Assembly: GCA_036675815.1 (NCBI GenBank)
Contig: JAKFEE010000041.1
Coordinates: forward strand, 1-64,000
Length of the DNA stretch: 64,000 nucleotides
Direction: 5' to 3'
Source of the DNA: JAKFEE01 sp036675815
GTDB lineage: Bacteria; Pseudomonadota; Alphaproteobacteria; Rhodospirillales; Magnetospirillaceae
Shown piece by piece: positions 40,527 through 49,384 of the stretch (the first letter of the stretch is position 1; each line of letters begins with the position of its first letter). Below the pieces are notes generated by a model. That model did not search any database. It worked only from the letters and a program-made list of their open reading frames with translations, and was not told where the DNA came from. The translations under genes were made by a program, and so were the position numbers.

Positions 40527-41891
40527 ATGCGACTGCTGATCATCGGCGGCCTTGACGGACAGATCGGTGCGGCGAGCAAGATCGCCATGGCGCGTGGCGC
40601 CAAGGTGATCCACGCCGCCGACGTCGAAGCCGGTCTCGACACGCTTCGCGGTCAAGGTGCCGATCTGGTGATGATCGACGTCACCCTCGACACCCAGCTC
40701 CTCATGGACAGCCTGGGTGCCGAGCGCATCAGCACGCCCGTCGTCGCCTGCGGTGTCGGCAACGACACGGGTGCGGCCGTGCGCGCGATCAAGGCCGGCG
40801 CCAAGGAATACATTCCGCTTCCGCCCGATGCCGAGTTGATCGCCGCGGTGATCGCCGCCGTCACCGCGGACAGCCATGCGGTGATCTTTCGCGATCCCCT
40901 GATGGGGCAGACCCTGAAGCTGGCCGAGCAGATTGCGCCCAGCGACGCCAGTGTCCTGATCACCGGCGAATCCGGCACCGGCAAGGAGCTGATGGCCCGG
41001 TTCGTGCACCGGAAGAGCCGGCGCTCGGGCCAGCGTTTCGTCGCCGTCAACTGCGCAGCGATTCCGGAAAATCTGCTGGAGTCGGAGCTGTTCGGTCATG
41101 AGAAGGGCGCCTTCACTGGCGCCGTGGCCCGCCGTGTCGGCAAATTCGAGGAAGCGAACGGCGGCACCTTGCTGCTGGACGAGATCAGCGAGATGGACGT
41201 GCGCTTGCAGGCCAAGCTGCTGCGTGCCATCCAGGAAAAGGAAATCGATCGCGTGGGCGGCAGCGCCCCGGTCAAGGTCAATGTGCGCATTCTCGCCACG
41301 TCCAATCGCAATCTCGAGGAAGAGGTGCGCAAGGGGACGTTTCGCGAGGATCTGCTGTTTCGCCTCAACGTCGTCAACCTGCAGATCCCGCCGCTGCGCG
41401 AGCGGCCTCTCGACGTCGAGGCCTTGGCCGGTCATTTCATGAAGAAATACGCCGAGGCCAACGGCGTTGCCGAGCGGCCGCTGGCGGCCGCCACCAAAGC
41501 CATGCTGGCCCGCCATGCCTGGCGCGGCAACGTGCGCGAACTCGAGAACGCCATGCACCGCGCCGTGCTGCTGGCGAGCGGTGCCGAGATCGGCCCCGAC
41601 GCGATCCTGCTCGGCAATGGTACGGCGTTGACGGCCGCGGCGCCGGCCGCAACCGCCGGCGCGCCGTCACCGGCAGCCGGCACCGCGACGCCGAGCCTGG
41701 TCGGCAAGACCGTGGCCGAGGTCGAACGCGACCTGATCATCGATACCCTGCACCATACGCTGGGCAACCGCACCCACGCCGCCAACATTCTGGGCATTTC
41801 GATCCGGACCCTGCGCAACAAGCTCAAGCAATACAGCGAAGAAGGCCTTGCCGTGCCCGCACCGGGCGACGGTGAACGCCTCTCGGTCTGA
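40527..41891 (+). CDS. flbD: Sigma-54 activator FlbD
   Basis: FlbD turns on late flagellar genes through sigma-54 and represses early ones in Caulobacter. It has 454 residues. The N-terminal receiver-like domain starts LLIIGGLDGQ where normal receivers have a DD acidic pair, though Asp51 (ADLVMIDV) remains. The AAA+ domain has Walker A GESGTGKE, the sigma-54 loop GAFTGA, LLLDEISEM and LRNKLKQYSEEG in the C-terminal Fis-type HTH (THAANILGISIRTLRNKL). The atypical receiver agrees with control by FliX rather than a kinase. It lies between motA-like and flhA in the CtrA-driven operon. Confidence 0.93.
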   Translation: MRLLIIGGLDGQIGAASKIAMARGAKVIHAADVEAGLDTLRGQGADLVMIDVTLDTQLLMDSLGAERISTPVVACGVGNDTGAAVRAIKAGAKEYIPLPPDAELIAAVIAAVTADSHAVIFRDPLMGQTLKLAEQIAPSDASVLITGESGTGKELMARFVHRKSRRSGQRFVAVNCAAIPENLLESELFGHEKGAFTGAVARRVGKFEEANGGTLLLDEISEMDVRLQAKLLRAIQEKEIDRVGGSAPVKVNVRILATSNRNLEEEVRKGTFREDLLFRLNVVNLQIPPLRERPLDVEALAGHFMKKYAEANGVAERPLAAATKAMLARHAWRGNVRELENAMHRAVLLASGAEIGPDAILLGNGTALTAAAPAATAGAPSPAAGTATPSLVGKTVAEVERDLIIDTLHHTLGNRTHAANILGISIRTLRNKLKQYSEEGLAVPAPGDGERLSV

Positions 41892-41912
41892 TCGCCGGTG
41901 GAGCGCTGACGA

Positions 41913-44036
41913 ATGGCGGAGCAGATCGAGGCGGCAGCCGGCGGCGGTGGAATGCCGGCGAGGGCGATCCTCACCCGGCTCACGAATGCGCTGAAACGCG
42001 GCGACCTGATGCTGGCGCTCGGCATCATGACCATCCTCGTCGTGCTGATCATGCCGCTGCCGGCGTGGCTGCTCGACATCTCGCTGGCGCTGTCGATCAC
42101 CTTCTCGGTGCTGATCCTGATGACGGCGATCTTCATCGAGAAGCCGACCGAGTTCAGCACCTTTCCGGCGGTCTTGCTGATCGCGACCCTGCTGCGCCTG
42201 GCCCTCAATCTGGCGTCGACGCGCCTGATTCTATCGCACGGTCACGAAGGCACCGACGGGGCCGGGATGGTGATCCAGGCCTTTGCCGGCTTCGTCATGA
42301 GCGGCAATTTCGTCATCGGCATCATCGTCTTTTCGATCCTGGTCCTGGTGAACTTCGTCGTCATCACCAAGGGCTCCACCCGTATCGCCGAAGTCGCCGC
42401 CCGCTTCACCCTCGATGCCATGCCCGGCAAGCAGATGGCCGTCGACGCCGACCTGTCCTCGGGCCTGATCGACGAGGCCGGCGCCAAGGCGAGGCGCAAG
42501 GAGCTGGAGGGGGAGGCGTCGTTCTACGGGGCGATGGATGGTGCCTCGAAGTTCGTCCGCGGCGATGCCGTCGCCGGCCTGCTGATCACCTTCATCAATG
42601 TGATCGGCGGCATGATCATCGGCATGGCGCAGAACGGGCTGAGCTTCGCCGAGGCCGCCGACGTCTACACCAAGCTGACGGTGGGCGATGGCCTGGTGTC
42701 CCAGGTGCCGGCCCTCATCGTGTCGACGGCCGCCGGCATGTTGGTGACCAAGGCGGGCATTGGCGGCGAAACCGATCGCGCCCTGGCCCGCCAGCTCACC
42801 GGCTACCCCAAGTCACTGGGGGTCAGTTCGTTCCTGCTGCTTGCCATGGCGCTGCTGCCCGACATGCCGATGCTGCCGTTCCTCATGCTGGCGGCCATCA
42901 CCGGGGGCGCCGCCTGGTGGCTCCAGCGGCGGGCCCAGGCCGCTGCGCAGGACGAGGCACGACAGCAGGCGGACATGTCGGCCGAGGCGGCGCCGGTCGA
43001 GGACGAGCCGATCGCCACGGCACTGCGCATCGACAGCATTCGCCTCGAACTGGGCTACGGATTGCTGCAGTTGATCAACAGCCCCAAGGGTCAGCGCCTG
43101 ACGGACCAGATCAAGTCGCTGCGGCGTGCCATCGCCCAGGAAATCGGCTTCGTCATGCCGTCGGTGCGCATCCAGGACAACATGCAGTTGCCGGCCAATG
43201 CCTATGTCGTGTTGATCAAGGATGTCGAAGCCGGCCGCGGCGATCTGCGCCCCAACATGCTGCTGGTGATGGACCCTCGCGGCGAGGACATCACCCTGCC
43301 GGGCGAAAAGACCCGCGAGCCCACCTTCGGGCTGCCCGCGGTATGGATCGAGGCGGTCAATCGCGAGGAGGCGCTGTTCCGCGGCTACACGGTGGTCGAT
43401 CCGCCGACCATCATCACCACGCACCTGACCGAGGTGATCAAGGACAACATGTCCGAACTACTGTCCTACGCCGAGACGCAGAAGCTTCTCGACGAGGCGG
43501 ACAAGGACCACCAGAAGCTGATCGCCGATCTCATCCCGGCGCAGATCACCGTCGGCGGCCTGCAGCGCGTCCTGCAGAACCTTCTCGCCGAGCGGGTGTC
43601 GGTGCGCGACCTTCCCACCATCCTCGAAGGCGTATCCGAGGCCAGCGGGCACACGCGCAGCGTTATGATGATCACCGAGCACGTGCGCGCCCGCCTCGCC
43701 CGTCAGATCAGCGACGCCAACACGGGGCCGCAAGGCTTCATTCCGCTGGTCACCTTGTCACCGGAATGGGAGCAGGCCTTCCTGGAGTCGCTGATCGGCA
43801 ACGGCGACGAGAAGCAGTTGGCGATGGCGCCGTCGAAGCTTCAGGAATTCATCAACAAGGTGCGGCAGACGTTCGAGCGGTTCGCCATGCAGGGCGAAAC
43901 GCCGGTGCTGCTGTGCAGCCCGATGGTGCGGCCCTATGTGCGCTCCATCATCGAGCGTTTCCGGCCGATCACGGTGGTCATGTCGCAAAGCGAGATCCAC
44001 CCGAAGGCCAAGATCAAGACGCTGGGGCAGATCTAG
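41913..44036 (+). CDS. flhA: Flagellar type III export protein FlhA
   Basis: FlhA is the export gate subunit. It has 707 residues with about eight membrane segments in the first 320 (MLALGIMTILVVLIMPLPAW, LLDISLALSITFSVLILMTA, VIGIIVFSILVLVNFVVITK and others). The family signature is RFTLDAMPGKQMAVDADLSS, the FHIPEP region. The large cytoplasmic domain includes LELGYGLLQLINSPKGQRLT, IRIQDNMQLPANAYVVLIKD and TVVDPPTIITTHLTEVIKDN. ATG 41913 follows flbD by 21 bp. Confidence 0.97.
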   Translation: MAEQIEAAAGGGGMPARAILTRLTNALKRGDLMLALGIMTILVVLIMPLPAWLLDISLALSITFSVLILMTAIFIEKPTEFSTFPAVLLIATLLRLALNLASTRLILSHGHEGTDGAGMVIQAFAGFVMSGNFVIGIIVFSILVLVNFVVITKGSTRIAEVAARFTLDAMPGKQMAVDADLSSGLIDEAGAKARRKELEGEASFYGAMDGASKFVRGDAVAGLLITFINVIGGMIIGMAQNGLSFAEAADVYTKLTVGDGLVSQVPALIVSTAAGMLVTKAGIGGETDRALARQLTGYPKSLGVSSFLLLAMALLPDMPMLPFLMLAAITGGAAWWLQRRAQAAAQDEARQQADMSAEAAPVEDEPIATALRIDSIRLELGYGLLQLINSPKGQRLTDQIKSLRRAIAQEIGFVMPSVRIQDNMQLPANAYVVLIKDVEAGRGDLRPNMLLVMDPRGEDITLPGEKTREPTFGLPAVWIEAVNREEALFRGYTVVDPPTIITTHLTEVIKDNMSELLSYAETQKLLDEADKDHQKLIADLIPAQITVGGLQRVLQNLLAERVSVRDLPTILEGVSEASGHTRSVMMITEHVRARLARQISDANTGPQGFIPLVTLSPEWEQAFLESLIGNGDEKQLAMAPSKLQEFINKVRQTFERFAMQGETPVLLCSPMVRPYVRSIIERFRPITVVMSQSEIHPKAKIKTLGQI

Positions 44037-44039
44037 GCG

Positions 44040-45032
44040 ATGCGGCTCAAATCCTTCAGCGCCCCCAGCATGGCCGAAGCGATGGCGCTGCTGCGCCGCG
44101 AATTGGGCGACGACGCCATCATCGTCTCTACCCAGCGTGCCAACGGCGGCAAGGGCGTGCGCATCACCGCGGCCCTCGAAGTCCACGAGGCCGAAGAGGC
44201 CATCGGCGACATGTTCGCCGACTCGGGCAGCCGTGCCGCCGACCTGGTACGCAACGCCCTGCTGGAGCACGGGCTGCCGCAGCGGCTGGTGGAGCGGCTG
44301 AGCAATGCCGCGCGGTCGACCGAGCTGGACGACCCGACGCTGGCGTGCGCCGCCGCCCTGGAAGCCGGCTTCACCTTCGCGCCGCTGCCCGAGCAGGCGG
44401 CGCCGCACCCGTTCATGCTGATAGGGCCGCCGGGTGCCGGCAAGACGGTGACGGTGGCCAAGCTGGCGGCGCGCGCGGTCATCCGTGGGCGCCAGGTCGG
44501 CGTCATCACGGCCGATTATCAGCGGGCGGGCGCGGTCGAACAACTTGCCGCCTTCACCCGCATCCTGCGCATCGACTTGAGCAGCGTGCGCAGCCCCGAG
44601 GCACTACGGCACGAGATCGAGCGGCTGGCGCCGAGCACCGACATCACCTTCATCGACACCCCTGGCCTCAATCCGTTCAAGCCGGGCGACATGGGCTTCC
44701 TGCGGGAGCTGGTCGAATCGACCGAGGTCGAACCGATCCTGGTCATGCCCGCCGGCGGGGATGCCGCCGAAGCAGCGGAAATGGCCGAGTCGTTCAGCGC
44801 GATCGGCGCGACGCGGCTGTTCGCCACCCGTCTTGACATGACTCGCCGCCTCGGAGCAATCATGTCGGCTGCCGACGCCGCGCAGCTGATGCTCTGCGAT
44901 GCCAGCTCGACCGCGCGCGTGGCCAACGGCGTCAGCCCGCTCAGCCCCGTCGCCCTGGCGCGGTTGATACTCCCGCCCGACTTGCGGACCGATACCAAGG
45001 ACGAGACATTTTGGACAGAGGCGACCTCATGA
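44040..45032 (+). CDS. flhF: SRP-type GTPase FlhF
   Basis: FlhF places the flagellum at the pole. It has 330 residues. The N-terminal part is MRLKSFSAPSMAEAMALLRR ELGDDAIIVSTQ. The GTPase domain has G1 LIGPPGAGKTVTVAKLAARA, ITADYQRAGAVEQLAAFTRI, FIDTPGLNPF, then the C-terminal ATRLDMTRRLGAIMSAA (TKxD motif reads TRLD). The linker between the domains is short. ATG 44040 is 3 bp past flhA. It overlaps flhG by 4 bp. Confidence 0.92.
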   Translation: MRLKSFSAPSMAEAMALLRRELGDDAIIVSTQRANGGKGVRITAALEVHEAEEAIGDMFADSGSRAADLVRNALLEHGLPQRLVERLSNAARSTELDDPTLACAAALEAGFTFAPLPEQAAPHPFMLIGPPGAGKTVTVAKLAARAVIRGRQVGVITADYQRAGAVEQLAAFTRILRIDLSSVRSPEALRHEIERLAPSTDITFIDTPGLNPFKPGDMGFLRELVESTEVEPILVMPAGGDAAEAAEMAESFSAIGATRLFATRLDMTRRLGAIMSAADAAQLMLCDASSTARVANGVSPLSPVALARLILPPDLRTDTKDETFWTEATS

Positions 45033-45826
45033 GCATGACGCAGCCGCCCACACTCGCGCCCCGCCCGCAGCCACGCGTCAAAGGTCGCAACATCATCGCC
45101 GTTGCCTCGGGCAAGGGCGGTGTCGGCAAGACCTGGTTCTCGATCACCCTGACCCACGCATTGTCGCGCGCGGGAAGGCGTACCCTTCTGTTCGACGGCG
45201 ATCTCGGGCTGGCCAACGTCGACATACAGTTGGGCCTCATGCCCAAGAACGACCTGGGCGGCGCCGTCGCCGGCCGCCTGACGCTCAACCAGGCGGTCAC
45301 CCACTATGGCGACGGCGGCTTCGACGTGATCGCCGGCCGCTCGGGTTCGGGCGCGCTCGCCAACGTACCGCTGTCGCGCCTGCAGATGCTGGCCGACGAC
45401 TTGGTGCTGCTGGCCGGCACCTATGATCGGGTCGTGCTCGATCTGGGTGCGGGGATCGACAAGTCGGGGCGTCATCTGGCTTCCAATGTCGGCACCGTCT
45501 TGGTGGTCACCACCGACGAGCCGACCTCGCTGACCGACGCCTACGCCTTCATCAAGATCACCCACCTCGAGCGCCCGGGAACCGACATGCGCGTGGTGGT
45601 CAACATGGCCAACTCGACGCGCGAGGGGGAGCGCATCTACAGCACCTTGCTCAAGGCGTGCGAGGGCTTCCTCAAGGTGTCGCCGCCGCTTGCGGGGGTC
45701 ATCCGGCGCGACGTCAAGGTCCGCGACGCCATCCGCAACCAGACGCCGCTCCTGACGCGCTCGCCCAATACCGAGGCGGCCGCCGACATCGAGGCCATCG
45801 CCGAGAAGTTGCTGCGGCCGCTATGA
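45029..45826 (+). CDS. flhG: MinD-like ATPase FlhG/FleN
   Basis: FlhG opposes FlhF to limit flagellar number. It has 265 residues. The P-loop with the MinD deviant Walker motif is VASGKGGVGKTWFSITLTHA, then LFDGDLGLANVDIQLGLMP. Later motifs are YDRVVLDLGAGIDKSGRHLA, TTDEPTSLTDAYAFIK and VVVNMANSTREGERIYSTL. There is no amphipathic C-terminal helix as strong as in MinD. ATG 45029 overlaps the flhF stop (ATGA) with AGAGG upstream; the end overlaps the next gene the same way. Confidence 0.92.
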   Translation: MSMTQPPTLAPRPQPRVKGRNIIAVASGKGGVGKTWFSITLTHALSRAGRRTLLFDGDLGLANVDIQLGLMPKNDLGGAVAGRLTLNQAVTHYGDGGFDVIAGRSGSGALANVPLSRLQMLADDLVLLAGTYDRVVLDLGAGIDKSGRHLASNVGTVLVVTTDEPTSLTDAYAFIKITHLERPGTDMRVVVNMANSTREGERIYSTLLKACEGFLKVSPPLAGVIRRDVKVRDAIRNQTPLLTRSPNTEAAADIEAIAEKLLRPL

Positions 45827-47397
45827 CTTCGGTCCCACCGCCCGCGCCACCGCCGCTGCCGCCCTCTGCCGGGGTGGCGCCGGCGGCGGTCGAGGTGGTG
45901 CCCGTGTCGCCACTGGCGCCCGAGCTCATGGCCAGGTTGCTGGCCGCCCGGCAGGTGACTGCCGTCGTCCAGGCCCTGTCGGCGCCAAACCTCGTCACCC
46001 TGCGCACCGATCTGGCGACGCTGACCGTGCGCCTGGCGCTGCCGGTGAAACCGGGAAGCGAATTGACGCTCCAATTGGTCATGCCGCCAGCCGGCGGGCA
46101 GCCCCGCCTCGTCGCCGTTGGCTCACGCTCGCCGGCGCCGCGTATTCAGCCGCCATCCCCCATGCCGGCCGCGCCGGGCGCGGCAGCAACCCAGGCATCG
46201 GCGGCCAGCGGTTCCCTCGTCGCGACCATCGTGCATCCCGAGCCGCACGGCTGGGTTTTGGCGCCGCAGGGCGCCAGCTTCGTGGTGCGCGTGGTCGGAG
46301 CCGTGGCGCCCGGGGCAGGGGGCGCCGTCGCGCCACCCGATATCCCCAGCCGATCGCCCGTCGCCCCTGTCGGCGTCGCGCCGCCGCTTGCGGCCGAGGG
46401 CGGTGCCGTGCAGGCCGGCATCGGCCCGGCCCCGACCAAACAGATACCGTCGGCGGCGCCAGCGGCCCCGCCCTCGCCATCGGGGGGCACGTCGGCGGCC
46501 CAACCTTTGCCACCAGCAGCCCCCTTGGGCGGGGCTGTTCCGGCGCAGTTCGACGGCATCGTCCAGTCCAATTCGCATGTTGGCCAACCGATCGTCCGAA
46601 CGCCATTCGGCTTGATTTCGCTCGAGGGCAGCATCGGCCTTCCCCCGGCGGGCACCTCGGTCCGTTTCGAGGTCGCCGGCCCGCTGATGTCAGCGCCGTC
46701 GCCGGCTTCGGCACCGGTGCCGCCACCGACGCCATGGTCTGGCTTGGTTGAGGCGATGCAGTGCTTGCGCCGGGTCGATCCGGGCGCTGCCGAGCGCCTT
46801 GCCATGGCGCTGCCGCAGCCGGGACCGCGACTGGCAGCCGGACTGATGATTGCGGCAGCGGCGGTGCAGGCGAATTCCATGGGCGGCCTGGTTCCCGAGG
46901 CGGTCGTGGCGGGGCTGGAGCGGGCCGGGCGCCGCGACTTGATCAAGCGCATGGCCGAGGACGTCGCCGAGGCGCCGGCACCCTCGCGCGGTGTCGGGGG
47001 CGAGTGGCGCGCCCTGACCCTGCCGCTGCTGATCGGCGTGGCCATCGAGCCGGTCCGTCTGTTCATGCGCCGCCCCGACCGTGCCGACGACGATGAGGCG
47101 CATGACGGGAAGGCTCAGGCGCGGGACGGCGGCCGGTTCATCGTCGATGTCAGGCTGACCAGGGTCGGCCGTCTGCAACTGGATGGATTGCTTCGCCGAT
47201 CGGCAAAGCGGTTCGAGATGATCCTGCGCAGCGAGCAACCCTTACCCGACGCAGCGCGCCACGACATCGTCGGGATATTCACCACCTATTGCGATGGCAT
47301 CGGCCTTACCGGCACCATCCTGTTCCACGTCGGGCGCGATTTCGTCGAGCCGTCTGCCGGTTCAGCGCCGCGTGCCCGCGCCGGGCTGGTGGTATGA
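45823..47397 (+). CDS. Second FliK-like protein (Pro/Ala-rich, FliK C-domain type)
   Basis: This 524-residue protein is translationally coupled to flhG by ATGA. The first about 330 residues are Pro/Ala-rich with blocks such as LVTLRTDLATLTVRLALPVK. The last about 90 residues (RFIVDVRLTRVGRLQLDGLL RRSAKRFEMILRS, then GIGLTGTILFHVGRDFV) have the order of a FliK-type C-terminal domain: beta strands around G-R-L-Q-L followed by two helices. FliK proper is at 28640. It could be an extra hook or filament length regulator. I cannot name a gene symbol. It points at fliJ, which is convergent. Confidence 0.65.
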   Translation: MTSVPPPAPPPLPPSAGVAPAAVEVVPVSPLAPELMARLLAARQVTAVVQALSAPNLVTLRTDLATLTVRLALPVKPGSELTLQLVMPPAGGQPRLVAVGSRSPAPRIQPPSPMPAAPGAAATQASAASGSLVATIVHPEPHGWVLAPQGASFVVRVVGAVAPGAGGAVAPPDIPSRSPVAPVGVAPPLAAEGGAVQAGIGPAPTKQIPSAAPAAPPSPSGGTSAAQPLPPAAPLGGAVPAQFDGIVQSNSHVGQPIVRTPFGLISLEGSIGLPPAGTSVRFEVAGPLMSAPSPASAPVPPPTPWSGLVEAMQCLRRVDPGAAERLAMALPQPGPRLAAGLMIAAAAVQANSMGGLVPEAVVAGLERAGRRDLIKRMAEDVAEAPAPSRGVGGEWRALTLPLLIGVAIEPVRLFMRRPDRADDDEAHDGKAQARDGGRFIVDVRLTRVGRLQLDGLLRRSAKRFEMILRSEQPLPDAARHDIVGIFTTYCDGIGLTGTILFHVGRDFVEPSAGSAPRARAGLVV

Positions 47398-47411
47398 TCC
47401 GCTGGTAATCG

Positions 47412-47837
47412 CTAAGCGCGTTGCTTCCGGCGGTGAAGCCCGAGGCCGATCTCGTCGAGCGTCGCCTGTTCCCTGCGCTCCGCCTCGGCGCGTTCGCGGC
47501 GCAGTCGGTTGGCCTCGGCGGTTTCGTAGGTCTTGAGCTGCCGATAGGTCTCCGCCAACTCGTCGCGGGCGATCTCGATTTCGGCACGCAATGCGTCCAG
47601 TTGGCGAAGCAGCGCCTCCCGGCGCTCTAGATGACGGCCGTAGAAGCCGCCGAAGGCGAGGCCGGCACCCAAGGCATCGCCCTCGGCCGCCGCGCGTTCA
47701 TAGACCAGTTCCTCATCCGACAGCCGCAGCGCCTCGAGCGTCTGATCCTCGCGCTCATGAAGGGCGGCGAGCGCTCGCCGCCTCTCGTCGAGATGCCATT
47801 TGCCCAACCGGATCAGGCTCTGCAGATTCGTGGCCAA
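47412..47837 (-). CDS. fliJ: Flagellar export chaperone FliJ
   Basis: FliJ is a coiled-coil stalk inside the FliI ring. It has 141 residues, nearly all helix, Arg/Glu/Leu-rich: LQSLIRLGKWHLDERRRALA, ALHEREDQTLEALRLSDEEL, RHLERREALLRQLDALRAEI. It follows fliI by 14 bp on the minus strand. The family is poorly conserved, so position and coiled-coil content carry the call. Confidence 0.88.
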   Translation of the reverse strand: MATNLQSLIRLGKWHLDERRRALAALHEREDQTLEALRLSDEELVYERAAAEGDALGAGLAFGGFYGRHLERREALLRQLDALRAEIEIARDELAETYRQLKTYETAEANRLRRERAEAERREQATLDEIGLGLHRRKQRA

Positions 47838-47851
47838 GGGGAACCCTCAGA

Positions 47852-49189
47852 TCATTGCGCCAGGACTTCGGCGAGCAGCGCGTAGCTGCCGGCGAGGTCG
47901 GTGGGTTCGGTCTTGCGTTGCGTCAGGAAGGCCTCGAGCGCGGGCTGGTATTCGATGGCTTCGTCGACGGCCGGGTCGGTGCCGCGCCGATAGGCGCCGA
48001 GCCGGATCAGCTCGGCCATGTCCTCGTAAGTTGCCATCAGGCGCCGTGCCGTGCCGACGAGTGCGTTCTCCCCATCACTGTTGCAGGCTGGCATGGTCCG
48101 CGAGACGCTGCGCAGGACGTTGACGGCCGGGTAGCGGCCACGTTCGGCGATGGCGCGATCGAGAACGATATGGCCGTCTAGGATCGAACGCACGGCGTCG
48201 GCGATCGGTTCGTTATGATCGTCACCGTCGACCAGCACGGTGAACAAGCCGGTGATGGAGCCGCTGTCGGTGCCGGGGCCGGCGCGCTCGAGCAGTTTGG
48301 GCAACTCGGCGAACACGCTCGGGGTGTAGCCCTTCTGGGCCGGCGGCTCGCCGGCCGCCAGGCTGATCTCGCGCTGGGCCATGGCGAAGCGCGTCACCGA
48401 ATCCATGAGGCAGAGGACGTCGCGGTCGAGGTCGCGGAAATATTCGGCCACGGTCATGGTCACATAGGCGGCCTGACGGCGCATGAGCGCCGATTCGTCC
48501 GAAGTCGAGACGACGACCACGCTGCGACTCAGCCCGACTTCGCCCAGGTCGTCCTCGATGAATTCCCGCGCCTCGCGCCCGCGCTCGCCGATCAGGCCGA
48601 CGACGCTGACCTCGGCCGAGGTATTGCGCGCCATCATCGACAGTAGCGACGACTTGCCGACCCCCGAGCCGGCGAAGATGCCCATGCGTTGGCCGCGGCA
48701 GCAGGTCAGGAAGGCATTGATGGCGCGCACGCCGAGGTCGATCTTGCCGCCGACGCGCTGGCGCGAATGCGCCGGCGGCGGACGATTGTGGATCGGGTAG
48801 GCCATGTCGCCCATGGGCAGCGGCCCCTTGCCGTCCACCGGTTCGCCCATCGCATTGATGACCCGGCCCAGCCAACCGGGACTGGGATACATCACGGGCT
48901 CCGCCAGCGACACCTCGACCCGGCAATTGAGGCCGACGCCGACCAGTGGCGAGAACGGCATCAGCAAGGCGTTGCCGCCGCGGAAGCCGACGACTTCGGC
49001 GGCGACCACGCCGGCACGGCCGTGAATGCGGCAGATGTCGCCCAAGGACAAGCTGCGCGGAATGCCGGCCGCCTCGACCAGCATGCCTTGGATGGCGGTG
49101 ACGCGCCCGTAAATGCTATGGCTGGAAACGCGGGACAGCGCCCCGATCAGGTTGCGCCTCAGCACGCTCGCGCCGCTCGTATGACCCAT
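47852..49189 (-). CDS. fliI: Flagellum-specific ATPase FliI
   Basis: FliI is the export ATPase, similar to F1-beta. It has 445 residues. Walker A is FAGSGVGKSSLLSMMARNTS, then VSVVGLIGERGREAREFIED, Walker B DVLCLMDSVTRFAMAQREIS and the GYTPSVFAELPKLLERAGPG motif. The N-terminal part is RVTAIQGMLVEAAGIPRSLS LGD. The start at ATG 49189 is divergent from ctrA across 195 bp. It is separated from the fliF operon, though its partner fliH is there. Confidence 0.96.
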   Translation of the reverse strand: MGHTSGASVLRRNLIGALSRVSSHSIYGRVTAIQGMLVEAAGIPRSLSLGDICRIHGRAGVVAAEVVGFRGGNALLMPFSPLVGVGLNCRVEVSLAEPVMYPSPGWLGRVINAMGEPVDGKGPLPMGDMAYPIHNRPPPAHSRQRVGGKIDLGVRAINAFLTCCRGQRMGIFAGSGVGKSSLLSMMARNTSAEVSVVGLIGERGREAREFIEDDLGEVGLSRSVVVVSTSDESALMRRQAAYVTMTVAEYFRDLDRDVLCLMDSVTRFAMAQREISLAAGEPPAQKGYTPSVFAELPKLLERAGPGTDSGSITGLFTVLVDGDDHNEPIADAVRSILDGHIVLDRAIAERGRYPAVNVLRSVSRTMPACNSDGENALVGTARRLMATYEDMAELIRLGAYRRGTDPAVDEAIEYQPALEAFLTQRKTEPTDLAGSYALLAEVLAQ

Positions 49190-49281
49190 CCGAAGCCTGT
49201 GACAACGCCGTGGCTTTAATGGTATACACTACCGCAAAACGCGCTATTTGCTACCCCTTTCGATGAAGAGAGGGCAGTCTC

Positions 49282-49307
49282 TTAATACCTCTTAATAGTG
49301 GCTAAAC
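49282..49307. promoter_or_regulatory. Candidate CtrA boxes between fliI and ctrA
   Basis: TTAA-N6-TTAA (49282-49295) repeats the motif TTAATA; the second TTAA (49292) is also followed after 7 bp by TAAAC (49303-49307), giving TTAA-N7-TAAAC. CtrA binds TTAA-N7-TTAA in Caulobacter and autoregulates its gene. The shared region could control both fliI-fliJ and ctrA. The spacing of one pair is a base short, so the exact site is not certain. Confidence 0.5.
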
Positions 49308-49384
49308 GGCATGCATCCTAGGTTGCGTCATAGGACGCTACCCTCATATGGTTACCTCCGCGCTCAATGTAGAGGGGGTCGTTG

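Noticed and set aside
42065..44836. 923-codon frame on the same strand as flhA
   Set aside because: It is flhA/flhF read in another frame, with the Arg/His/Gly bias of a frame shadow.
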